The translations under genes were made by a program, and so were the position numbers. The notes under the pieces were generated by a model, which did no database searches, was not told the DNA's origin, and saw only the letters and a program-made list of their open reading frames with translations. Of a DNA stretch of 5,979 bases, positions 1-5,336 are shown one piece after another; positions within the stretch are counted from its first letter, which is position 1, and the number at the start of each line of letters is the position of its first letter. Origin of the DNA: an uncultured Eubacteriales bacterium (lineage in GTDB: Bacteria > Bacillota > Clostridia > Monoglobales > UMGS1388); NCBI GenBank assembly GCA_900551345.1, contig URVP01000094.1, positions 1 through 5,979 of the forward strand. The letters are read 5' to 3'.

Positions 1-36
1 AATAGCCGCTATCAGCAGTGCTGATAATTTTCTCAT
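1..36 (-). CDS. N-terminus of an exported protein (partial, runs off left edge)
   Basis: Only the first 12 codons are visible, reading M-R-K-L-S-A-L-L-I-A-A-I. A positively charged start (Arg2, Lys3) followed by an unbroken hydrophobic run is the beginning of a Sec signal peptide. The ATG (complement of 36-34) is preceded by a strong Shine-Dalgarno sequence, AGGGAG (complement of 50-45), 8 bases upstream. The gene is divergent from the PocR/AraC-type regulator at 359. In Clostridia this arrangement often pairs such a regulator with a sugar ABC transporter, so a substrate-binding lipoprotein is a reasonable guess. That is inference only, because no lipobox or mature sequence is in view. Confidence 0.7.
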   Translation of the reverse strand, partial: MRKLSALLIAAI

Positions 37-79
37 TTTCCTCTCTCCCTTTATAATTATAAATATTTTATATTAATTT

Positions 80-96
80 AATCATAACGCATGATT
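80..96. repeat. Dyad in the leader of the leftward gene
   Basis: AATCAT-AACGC-ATGATT has perfect 6-bp arms around a 5-base centre. It lies downstream of the predicted leftward -10 (134-139) and upstream of that gene's ATG, so it is in the presumed 5' untranslated region. It could be a repressor operator or a catabolite-type site, but it does not match the classic cre consensus well. No regulator can be assigned from sequence alone. Confidence 0.35.
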
Positions 97-133
97 TCAT
101 AAAAATCCACAAACTTCTATATTACTTAATTAA

Positions 134-163
134 ATTTTACCATATATCATTAAAAATTGTCAC
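134..163 (-). promoter_or_regulatory. Predicted sigma-A promoter for the leftward exported-protein gene
   Basis: On the minus strand, a -35 GTGACA (complement of 163-158) is followed by an 18-base spacer and a -10 TAAAAT (complement of 139-134). The -10 is directly preceded by TGG, giving an extended -10 element. The predicted start of transcription is near 127, giving a leader of roughly 90 bases that contains the 80-96 dyad. The -10 plus TGn is good and the -35 is one mismatch from TTGACA, but AT-rich DNA gives many false promoters. Confidence 0.5.
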
Positions 164-168
164 TATAC

Positions 169-190
169 TTTTGTGCATAAATACACAAAA
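169..190. repeat. Inverted repeat upstream of the leftward promoter
   Basis: TTTTGTG (169-175) and CACAAAA (184-190) form perfect 7-bp arms around an 8-base centre. The repeat lies 5 bp upstream of the leftward -35 box (158-163), which is the usual place for an AraC-family activator to bind. The TTGTG core recurs in the direct repeats at 204-214 and 319-329. Assigning it to the adjacent regulator is inference. Confidence 0.4.
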
Positions 191-203
191 ATTATGTTTT
201 TTT

Positions 204-214
204 AAATTATTGTG
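204..214 (+). repeat. Direct repeat copy 1 (AAATTATTGTG)
   Basis: This is an exact 11-bp match to positions 319-329, 115 bp downstream in the same orientation. It overlaps a small dyad, ATTGT-N5-ACAAT (209-223). AraC-family proteins often bind two direct half-sites, so the pair may be operators of the adjacent regulator. The site was seen directly; its function is inferred. Confidence 0.4.
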
Positions 215-308
215 TAGTACAATCTATCTTACTTTCACAAATGCCAATATCTTTTCGCCCAATATTATATTGTTTTTATGCATATCGATATTATTTTAGT
301 GCAAAATA

Positions 309-336
309 TTGCATTTTCAAATTATTGTGATATATT
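309..336 (+). promoter_or_regulatory. Possible promoter of the PocR/AraC regulator gene
   Basis: TTGCAT (309-314), a 16-base spacer and TATATT (331-336) form a plausible sigma-A promoter, with TGA directly before the -10 giving an extended -10. Transcription would begin near 343, leaving a very short leader before the Shine-Dalgarno sequence at 346-352. The -35 lies inside the TGCAA-N4-TTGCA dyad (300-313). Other AT-rich hexamers could serve instead, so the call is tentative. Confidence 0.35.
319..329 (+). repeat. Direct repeat copy 2 (AAATTATTGTG), inside the regulator's promoter
   Basis: This is the second copy of the 11-bp repeat at 204-214. It lies between the predicted -35 (309-314) and -10 (331-336) of the regulator gene. 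Binding there would block RNA polymerase and so would suit negative autoregulation. It is a candidate operator only. Confidence 0.4.
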
Positions 337-345
337 TATTATATA

Positions 346-352
346 AGGAGGG
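346..352 (+). promoter_or_regulatory. Ribosome binding site that fixes a TTG start
   Basis: AGGAGGG is a near-perfect Shine-Dalgarno sequence ending 6 bases before the TTG at 359-361. No ATG or GTG in the same frame lies at a suitable distance, so the strong site supports TTG as the true initiator of the regulator. Confidence 0.8.
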
Positions 353-358
353 ATTGTT

Positions 359-1249
359 TTGTTTGATAAACATGTACAGGTTCTTGTAAAATATGCAGAA
401 CAAGTTTCGGACAAAAACAATTTATTTATTAAAATACATGATTTTGATGGTTTTATTGATAGTTCAAAAAAAAATATAAAAACGGTGTTTGGAGATTATC
501 CTAAATACTGCACATATGTGAGAGCAAACGAAAGTGCACTGCGATATTGTCTTGAAAAAGAATTGGATGTTATGGAAAAATGCAAAAAAGGAGAGTCTTT
601 TTACGGGACATGTTATGCAGGAGTAAAAATGTACATAGTACCATTATTTTATGAAGATAAACTTATGGGATTTGTTTCAGCAGGCAGACTTAGATGCGAT
701 TATGAGCAGGCGGAATCACGAATAAACAGAACATCTGAAAAATTTACTCTCGACCCTCAAAAGATGAAAAAATTGTACTTTTACTCAATAGACAACAGAG
801 ACAGTATAGAGGTTTCTCTGCAAGAAATTAATATGATAGCTTCCATGGTAGAATTGTTAAGAATTGAATTTTCAAGAAGTGCAGTTTTGCAGGGACCGGC
901 AGATGACAAAAAAATACTATGTAAAAAGATAATAGATTATATAAACATGGCTTATATGGGAAACCTTAATCTGTCGGTATTCACATCATATTTTAATTGC
1001 AGCCGTTCTCACATATCTCACAACTTTAAATCCGTAACAGGAATGAGTATAAAGCAGTATATAAATAAAGTGCGCCTTGAAAAAGCAGCCGATATGCTTA
1101 TAAACAATGAATATTCCATAAACTCCATTGCACGCGGGGTGGGCTTTGAAGACACCAACTATTTTATAAAACTTTTCAAAAATTCATACGGATATACTCC
1201 GGGAGAATACAGAAAAGAGAATGCTCACACAATCAACAACATAGAATAA
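359..1249 (+). CDS. PocR-domain AraC-family transcriptional regulator
   Basis: A cytoplasmic one-component regulator of 296 residues. Residues about 10-175 match the PocR sensory domain: a cysteine-rich core with Cys51, Cys64, Cys75 and Cys85, the YGTCYAGVKMYIVPL segment (82-96) and the following GFVSAGRL (104-111). This domain is known to bind small ligands and is common in clostridial regulators of sugar or diol use. Residues about 186-287 are an AraC-type double helix-turn-helix: the first helix pair is around 205-226 (VFTSYFNCSRSHISHNF), the second around 253-276 (INSIARGVGFEDTNYF), ending in the family's YGYTPGEYR signature (277-285). The start is TTG, supported by AGGAGGG 6 bases upstream. 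It is divergent from the exported-protein gene and convergent with the GH30 gene, so it probably controls one or both. Its ligand cannot be read from sequence; a carbohydrate or derivative is inferred from the neighbours. Confidence 0.92.
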   Translation: MFDKHVQVLVKYAEQVSDKNNLFIKIHDFDGFIDSSKKNIKTVFGDYPKYCTYVRANESALRYCLEKELDVMEKCKKGESFYGTCYAGVKMYIVPLFYEDKLMGFVSAGRLRCDYEQAESRINRTSEKFTLDPQKMKKLYFYSIDNRDSIEVSLQEINMIASMVELLRIEFSRSAVLQGPADDKKILCKKIIDYINMAYMGNLNLSVFTSYFNCSRSHISHNFKSVTGMSIKQYINKVRLEKAADMLINNEYSINSIARGVGFEDTNYFIKLFKNSYGYTPGEYRKENAHTINNIE

Positions 1250-1291
1250 AACTGCAAAACCAAATTATAATTTCAGCTTTGCAGTTTTATT
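1245..1291. terminator. Bidirectional hairpin terminator between convergent genes
   Basis: AATAAAACTGCAAA (1245-1258) and TTTGCAGTTTTATT (1278-1291) form a perfect 14-bp stem with a 19-base loop. On either strand the descending arm supplies a GCAGTTTTATT tract, so it can end transcription from both the regulator (plus) and the GH30 gene (minus). The stop codon TAA of the regulator (1247-1249) is part of the stem, and the GH30 stop is only 10 bases beyond the other arm. The stem is AT-rich, with one GC-rich patch (CTGC). Confidence 0.82.
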
Positions 1292-1300
1292 GAAACTCAA

Positions 1301-2623
1301 TTATTCTATTATATATGTGATTATGGAATGAGGCTCACTTTTAACAAGCGCGGTCATATTGTTAATGCGTATATTGTATTCTTGTTCTTTATCCTGAGTA
1401 TTAAGAACAATTAAAACTATCCGTCCGTCCGGATTCTTGAACGCCGTAACGGATATATCGTCAGTATATTTACTGAAGCCTATTCTTTTTGCTCCTCTTT
1501 GTACATATTTGCTGAAATGGCCAATGTAATAATATGAATTATGAATGTATATATCATCATTTTTTGTATCGACCATAATCGGAGCATCGCAGTAATTTCC
1601 CACATGGTTAGGTCCGCCTTTTTCATCAAGAACCATGTTCCAATCAGTAAAAGCATTACAGTAATTATTGAAATCGCCTATCATATCATAAGCATATTTT
1701 TCACCTATCGACCATGTATCGATTTTTCCAAGACTATATTCATAGCATCCTTCCGAGAAAACAATCTTTTTATCGGGATACATTTTATGAAACATATCCA
1801 GCTGCTCAAAATGATTACCCGAATACCAGTGAACGGCAATCGCATCGATATATGAAGCCGCATCCTTGTCATTCAGCATAACTGAGGCACGGTCCATAAC
1901 CCGTTCTTTGTTATGATCCCAGAACATGATTTTTACGCCTATTTTTTTCATTTTTTCGCCTAAATAGTTTTTTACAAAATCCCGCTCTTCCTCTGCCGTA
2001 TATACACAAGAATCCCAACTCTGTACAGCTTTAGGTTCATTTTGAACGGTTACTGCAGATATGTTTATTCCTTCATTCTTAAAGGCTTGTATATATTTTA
2101 CATAATATTCAGCCCAAAGATTATAATACTCATTAAGAAGTTTTCCTCCTTTGTTCATCATTTTAGTGTCCTTCATATAAGCAGGAGGGCTCCAAGGAGA
2201 AGAGAAGATAAAAATATCCTTATTATATTTAAGTGCATCTTTTATAAGGGGAATTACATACTGTTTCTCATGCTCCACAGAAAATGTGGCAAGTGTATTA
2301 TCACCCTCCTCTACATATGTATAATTACCTTCGGAAAAATCACAGCTGTTTATATGGGTTCGGCAATAGTTATAACATATTCCCTCTTTTTTATCGAAAT
2401 ACATTTTAATTATTTTGCTTCTTTTTTCGGGACTGATTTTACTAAGAGAAACAGCCGCCGCCTCAGTAAAAGCGCCGCCGAATCCGTCTATGGTCTGATA
2501 TTCAACTTCGGGAACAACATTTATTACAGGCTGTTCGATTTCACTTATTTCAAATGCGGGGCAATTTGTTTCAGTCATAATAAAATCAGTGTTTTTTACT
2601 GTTTTTATAGCTTTCATTTTCAT
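1301..2623 (-). CDS. Glycoside hydrolase family 30 (glucosylceramidase-like), intracellular
   Basis: A retaining glycosidase of 440 residues with the GH30 (clan GH-A) TIM barrel followed by a C-terminal beta domain (about 370-440). Visible motifs, numbered from the chosen start: the N-terminal IDGFGGAFTEAAA (45-57), SSPWSPPAYMK (141-151), the acid/base glutamate in TVQNEP (Glu196), AVHWY (263-267), and the nucleophile glutamate in VFSEGC (Glu291). Length and motif order fit the GH30_1-type group, whose members act on beta-glucosides, beta-xylosides or beta-1,6-glucans; substrate cannot be chosen from sequence. No signal peptide, lipobox or carbohydrate-binding module is present, so it should act in the cytoplasm on imported oligosaccharides or glycosides. 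The ATG at 2623 is preferred over an in-frame GTG at 2632 because AGGTGA (complement of 2634-2629) would overlap the GTG but stands 5 bases before the ATG. It diverges from the FAD oxidoreductase gene and converges on the AraC regulator. Confidence 0.93.
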   Translation of the reverse strand: MKMKAIKTVKNTDFIMTETNCPAFEISEIEQPVINVVPEVEYQTIDGFGGAFTEAAAVSLSKISPEKRSKIIKMYFDKKEGICYNYCRTHINSCDFSEGNYTYVEEGDNTLATFSVEHEKQYVIPLIKDALKYNKDIFIFSSPWSPPAYMKDTKMMNKGGKLLNEYYNLWAEYYVKYIQAFKNEGINISAVTVQNEPKAVQSWDSCVYTAEEERDFVKNYLGEKMKKIGVKIMFWDHNKERVMDRASVMLNDKDAASYIDAIAVHWYSGNHFEQLDMFHKMYPDKKIVFSEGCYEYSLGKIDTWSIGEKYAYDMIGDFNNYCNAFTDWNMVLDEKGGPNHVGNYCDAPIMVDTKNDDIYIHNSYYYIGHFSKYVQRGAKRIGFSKYTDDISVTAFKNPDGRIVLIVLNTQDKEQEYNIRINNMTALVKSEPHSIITYIIE

Positions 2624-2628
2624 ATAAT

Positions 2629-2634
2629 TCACCT
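2629..2634 (-). promoter_or_regulatory. Ribosome binding site deciding the GH30 start
   Basis: AGGTGA on the minus strand lies 5 bases before the ATG at 2623-2621. The alternative upstream GTG (2632-2630) sits inside this Shine-Dalgarno sequence and only a few bases from the predicted transcription start, so it is unlikely to be used. Confidence 0.75.
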
Positions 2635-2641
2635 CATAAAG

Positions 2642-2670
2642 ATATTAGCATACAGCTGAATTTTTGTAAA
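2642..2670 (-). promoter_or_regulatory. Sigma-A promoter of the GH30 gene
   Basis: On the minus strand, TTTACA (complement of 2670-2665), a 17-base spacer and TAATAT (complement of 2647-2642) make a good sigma-A promoter, with TGC directly before the -10 as an extended element. Transcription would begin near 2635, so the leader is only about a dozen bases and begins almost at the Shine-Dalgarno sequence. Confidence 0.7.
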
Positions 2671-2682
2671 TAAATTTATTTA
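2667..2682. repeat. 16-bp palindrome between divergent promoters
   Basis: TAAATAAATTTATTTA is a perfect 16-bp palindrome that overlaps the -35 of the GH30 promoter and lies about 20 bp upstream of the -35 of the oxidoreductase promoter. The position would let one protein control both directions. It is made only of A and T, so chance or an UP-element role is also possible. Confidence 0.35.
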
Positions 2683-2700
2683 ATAATTTTCTTTTTTATA

Positions 2701-2729
2701 TTGACATATACATCTTTCAGATTTACAAT
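2701..2729 (+). promoter_or_regulatory. Sigma-A promoter of the FAD oxidoreductase unit
   Basis: TTGACA (2701-2706), a 17-base spacer and TACAAT (2724-2729) differ from consensus at a single base. Transcription should start near 2736. This rules against a TTG start at 2741, which would leave almost no leader, and favours the ATG at 2759. Confidence 0.8.
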
Positions 2730-2746
2730 ACATTTAGATTTTGAAA

Positions 2747-2752
2747 AGAGGG
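2747..2752 (+). promoter_or_regulatory. Ribosome binding site deciding the oxidoreductase start
   Basis: AGAGGG ends 6 bases before the ATG at 2759-2761. An in-frame TTG at 2741 lies upstream of this site and has no Shine-Dalgarno sequence of its own. Confidence 0.75.
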
Positions 2753-2758
2753 AAATAT

Positions 2759-4525
2759 ATGATTAATAAAAAAAATTCACTCATACTTGGAATGGGAAAT
2801 TTTGATTCCTATGGCGGATGGGTGCTGGACACCGAATTTACAGTTAATATGGGCGTACCATATCTGCTTGCACACGGAATAGGAGAACCTGTTGCAGACG
2901 CACATACCAAAGCGGTATTCCCCTCTAAGGGAACTTACAAATTATTTGTATATACATATAATTGGGTTGCACCCTGGAAACCTGAATACGCTCCCGGAAA
3001 ATTTCAAGTGGGAATTGAAGGTAAACTAATCGCTGAACCGTTTGGCACAAAATCAGAAAAATGGGGTTGGGAATATGGCGGAGAAGTAAAAATAGATAAA
3101 ATTGAAAATGAAATTACTCTGCATGACCTCACCGGATTTGAAGGAAGATGCGGTCTTCTGCTCTTTACGCAGGATGAAAGTTATACTCCCCCTCAGGATA
3201 CAGACCAAATAGTTTCGCTTTACAAACAACTAACTGACAATGATAAACCGGCAGACTTAGAAGAATATGACATGATAGTTGCCGGCGGAGGAATTGCAGG
3301 AATATGCTGTGCGCTTTCCTGTGCAAGACAAGGACTTAAAACAGCACTTATACAAGACAGAAGCGTTGTCGGAGGAAACAACAGTTCAGAAGTGCGTGTA
3401 TGGCTGGGCGGTGAAACAAACTTTGAACCCTTCCCGGGAATCGGTAACATCGTTAACGAAACAGAGCAAAAAAGAAAGGGTCATTACGGCTCATGCAACA
3501 CAGGAGATTTATATGAAGATGAAAATAAAGAGCAGCTTTTAAGAAATGAAAAGAATGTTACTCTCCTTTTAAATCACATACTTACCGACGCTATAGCAGA
3601 AAACGGAGAAATAAAAGAAATTGAAGTATTTGACATTTTAAATAATAAATATAAAAGAATGAAAGCATCTTTGTATACCGACTGTACAGGGGATTCTACC
3701 CTGGGTGCAGCTGCCGGTGCAGACTTTGAAGTAACCACCAATGGTCACATGGGCATGACAAACATGTGGCATATAAAAGACATGGGAGAAAAACAAACCT
3801 TCCCAAGATGTCCATGGGCAATAGATTTAAGTAAAGTCGACTTTCCCGGCAGAGAAGGCGTTAAAGATGTATATAACAATACAGGTGAATTTTCACTGGG
3901 TGCCTGGTTCTGGGAAAGCGGATGCGAACACGATCCCATACAGGAGGCAGAATATGCCCGCGACACTAACTTAAGAGCAATGTACGGTGCGGTGGATTGT
4001 CTTAAAAATGTTGACGGCAGCTTTGAGAACTATAAAGTAGGTTTCTGTGCATATATAGGCGGAAAAAGAGAGTCCCGCCGTTTATTCGGTGATGTTATAC
4101 TCACAAAAAATGAAGTATATAAAGGTATAAAATATGACGATGCCTGTGTTCCGTCCACATGGAATTTCGATGTACATTATCCGGACAGGCGTTTTTACGG
4201 AGCATTTTATGAAGGTGACGGATTCCTAACCAAAGACTATCACGAGCACTTTGACAGCCCCTATTTTATTCCCTATAGATGCCTATATTCAAGAAACATT
4301 AAAAACATGTTTATGGCAGGCAGAAATGTAAGTGTCTCCCATGACGCACTGGGAACAGCACGAGTTATGAGAACTGGCGGAATGATGGGTGAAGTTATAG
4401 GTTATGCCGCTGCAATTTGTAAAAAATACGGCACAACCCCTGCCGGAGTGTACAAAGAACACCTTGAAGAATTAATGACAACTTTAAAGAGCATACCCAA
4501 AGACCTTAAGAAAGAAACCATATAA
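2759..4525 (+). CDS. FAD-dependent oxidoreductase with N-terminal beta-sandwich-like domain
   Basis: A 588-residue protein, cytoplasmic as no signal peptide is seen. Residues about 1-145 are rich in aromatic residues and beta-strand-like stretches (GGWVLD at 19-24, GTYKLFVYTYNW at 58-69, Trp73, Trp102, Trp104), resembling the ligand- or carbohydrate-binding sandwich often attached to this family; that assignment is inference. From residue 170 the FAD_oxidored-type domain begins: dinucleotide-binding YDMIVAGGGIAG (170-181), VGGNNSSEVRVWLGG (204-218), DCTGDSTLGAAAG (308-320), GGKRESRRLFGD (434-445) and the C-terminal FAD-binding segment FMAGRNVSVSHDALG (518-532) with RVMRTGG (535-541). Related proteins are common beside glycoside hydrolases in glycan-use loci and are sometimes mislabelled xanthan lyase. 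The substrate is unknown; sugar or glycoside oxidation is a guess from context. It is divergent from GH30 and has its own promoter at 2701. It is followed after 19 bases by the nrdG-like gene, so the two are probably cotranscribed. The ATG is chosen over the TTG at 2741. Confidence 0.88.
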   Translation: MINKKNSLILGMGNFDSYGGWVLDTEFTVNMGVPYLLAHGIGEPVADAHTKAVFPSKGTYKLFVYTYNWVAPWKPEYAPGKFQVGIEGKLIAEPFGTKSEKWGWEYGGEVKIDKIENEITLHDLTGFEGRCGLLLFTQDESYTPPQDTDQIVSLYKQLTDNDKPADLEEYDMIVAGGGIAGICCALSCARQGLKTALIQDRSVVGGNNSSEVRVWLGGETNFEPFPGIGNIVNETEQKRKGHYGSCNTGDLYEDENKEQLLRNEKNVTLLLNHILTDAIAENGEIKEIEVFDILNNKYKRMKASLYTDCTGDSTLGAAAGADFEVTTNGHMGMTNMWHIKDMGEKQTFPRCPWAIDLSKVDFPGREGVKDVYNNTGEFSLGAWFWESGCEHDPIQEAEYARDTNLRAMYGAVDCLKNVDGSFENYKVGFCAYIGGKRESRRLFGDVILTKNEVYKGIKYDDACVPSTWNFDVHYPDRRFYGAFYEGDGFLTKDYHEHFDSPYFIPYRCLYSRNIKNMFMAGRNVSVSHDALGTARVMRTGGMMGEVIGYAAAICKKYGTTPAGVYKEHLEELMTTLKSIPKDLKKETI

Positions 4526-4544
4526 AACCGGGAAAGGATTTAAA

Positions 4545-5237
4545 ATGATTATAAACGGTCTTCAAAAACTTACACTGTTGGACTATCCCGAAAAAACAGC
4601 CTGCACGATATTTACGGCAGGCTGTAATTTTCGCTGTCCTTTTTGTCACAATGCACCCCTGGTAATTGAACCTGATAAAAATGAAATCATAAGCGTAGAT
4701 GAGATATTTTCTTTTCTAAATAAAAGAAAGGGGATACTTGACGGCGTATGCATAACAGGCGGTGAACCACTACTGCAAAAGGATATTAAAAATTTTATAA
4801 GCGAAATCAAAAACATGGGCTACTCCGTAAAGCTTGACACAAACGGAAGTTTTCCCCACATACTGGAATCACTTATCCAAGACAACATTATAGATTATGT
4901 AGCTATGGACATAAAAAACTGCAAAGAAAAATATGCCTCAACCGCAGGTGTGGAAAATCTTGATATTAGCCTTATTGAACAATCCGTAAACATTCTCAAA
5001 AAACACACGGTTGACTATGAATTTAGAACCACTGTTGCAAAAGAACTGCAAACTAAAACCGATATAGAAAAAATCGGAGAATGGCTCCAAGGAGACAGTA
5101 AATATTTTTTGCAGCAGTATAAAGTATCGGATAATTTAATAGGAAATCCTATGATACCATACAATGAAGAAGAGATGAAAATGCTTCTAAACGCTGTAAG
5201 AACGCACCTTCCCAATGCTTATATAAGGGGCGTTTAG
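4545..5237 (+). CDS. nrdG: Anaerobic ribonucleotide reductase activating protein (NrdG2-type radical SAM)
   Basis: A 230-residue radical-SAM enzyme that would use S-adenosylmethionine and a 4Fe-4S cluster to place the glycyl radical on NrdD. The cluster motif CxxxCxxC is Cys27, Cys31 and Cys34 (CNFRCPFC), in the typical context LLDYPEKTACTIFTAGC (11-27). The SAM-binding GGEP is at 72-75, followed by KLDTNG (96-101) and AMDIK (120-124). The length and the N-terminal IINGLQKLTLLDYPEK fit the NrdG2 subgroup rather than the short (about 155-residue) E. coli-type NrdG. AAAGGA (4533-4538) lies 6 bases before the ATG. It follows the oxidoreductase gene by 19 bases with no terminator or clear promoter between them, and precedes nrdD by 118 bases. 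A radical-SAM activase for a different glycyl-radical enzyme is possible, but the neighbouring nrdD makes the ribonucleotide reductase role most likely. Confidence 0.88.
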   Translation: MIINGLQKLTLLDYPEKTACTIFTAGCNFRCPFCHNAPLVIEPDKNEIISVDEIFSFLNKRKGILDGVCITGGEPLLQKDIKNFISEIKNMGYSVKLDTNGSFPHILESLIQDNIIDYVAMDIKNCKEKYASTAGVENLDISLIEQSVNILKKHTVDYEFRTTVAKELQTKTDIEKIGEWLQGDSKYFLQQYKVSDNLIGNPMIPYNEEEMKMLLNAVRTHLPNAYIRGV

Positions 5238-5253
5238 ACGGAATATATTGTAT
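5238..5253. promoter_or_regulatory. NrdR box 1 (distal)
   Basis: ACGGAATATATTGTAT agrees with the known NrdR consensus ACACWATATATWGTGT at 13 of 16 positions by my count. It begins immediately after the nrdG stop codon. Its centre is 32 bp, about three helical turns, from box 2, the spacing typical of paired NrdR sites that bind the repressor cooperatively. Confidence 0.75.
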
Positions 5254-5269
5254 CTGTAACACAAATAAA

Positions 5270-5285
5270 ACACAATATATTGTAT
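5270..5285. promoter_or_regulatory. NrdR box 2 (promoter-proximal)
   Basis: ACACAATATATTGTAT matches the NrdR consensus at 15 of 16 positions, with a perfect ACAATATATTGT palindrome at its core. It ends 7 bases upstream of the -35 box of the nrdD promoter. NrdR is the ATP/dATP-sensing repressor of ribonucleotide reductase genes, so this pair predicts repression of nrdD when dATP is plentiful. The nrdR gene itself is not in the window. Confidence 0.85.
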
Positions 5286-5292
5286 TTCACTC

Positions 5293-5321
5293 TTGACATA
5301 TGGATATATATGTAGTATAAT
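5293..5321 (+). promoter_or_regulatory. Consensus sigma-A promoter of nrdD
   Basis: TTGACA (5293-5298), a 17-base spacer and TATAAT (5316-5321) are a perfect match to the sigma-A consensus at the ideal spacing. The start of transcription should be near 5328. A promoter this strong fits a gene held down by a repressor, here the adjacent NrdR boxes. Confidence 0.9.
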
Positions 5322-5336
5322 ACAGAAGATTTCTGT
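5322..5336. repeat. Dyad over the nrdD transcription start
   Basis: ACAGAA-GAT-TTCTGT has perfect 6-bp arms with a 3-base centre and covers the predicted start of nrdD transcription. It could be an additional operator or a small 5' hairpin in the mRNA. It does not match the Gram-positive LexA site or an NrdR box. Function is unknown. Confidence 0.35.

Larger units (their letters stand above)
37..358. other. AT-rich divergent regulatory region
   Basis: This 322-base stretch separates the divergent exported-protein gene and the AraC-type regulator. I see no credible gene in it. It holds a predicted leftward promoter (134-163), a weaker rightward promoter (309-336) and an 11-bp direct repeat (204-214 and 319-329). 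It also holds several dyads: 80-96, 169-190, 209-223, 260-272 (CAATATTATATTG, an odd-centred palindrome), 282-291 (ATATCGATAT) and 300-313 (TGCAA-N4-TTGCA). In DNA this AT-rich some of these are expected by chance, but their density around the promoters fits binding by the adjacent regulator. Confidence 0.6.

Noticed and set aside
241..330. A 29-codon plus-strand frame in the left intergenic region
   Set aside because: There is no Shine-Dalgarno sequence before its ATG, and it overlaps the predicted promoter and repeats of the regulator gene.
37..358. A riboswitch or structured RNA leader
   Set aside because: The region is too AT-rich, with no GC-containing helices or recognisable conserved core, and it sits between divergent promoters.
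1541..1855. A 104-codon open frame on the plus strand inside the GH30 gene
   Set aside because: It is antisense to the GH30 nucleophile region, with no ribosome binding site or domain.
2042..2659. A 205-codon open frame on the plus strand opposite the GH30 gene
   Set aside because: It is antisense to conserved GH30 catalytic sequence, lacks a ribosome binding site and shows no family motif. The hydrophobic product comes from the complementary codons.
3220..3966. Short frames on both strands inside the FAD oxidoreductase gene
   Set aside because: They overlap conserved flavin-binding motifs in the true frame and have no independent start signals.
5238..5290. The paired AATATATTGTAT repeats read as a terminator or short repeat array
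   Set aside because: The palindromes are AT-only hairpins without a following T tract, and their sequence and 32-bp spacing fit NrdR boxes much better.
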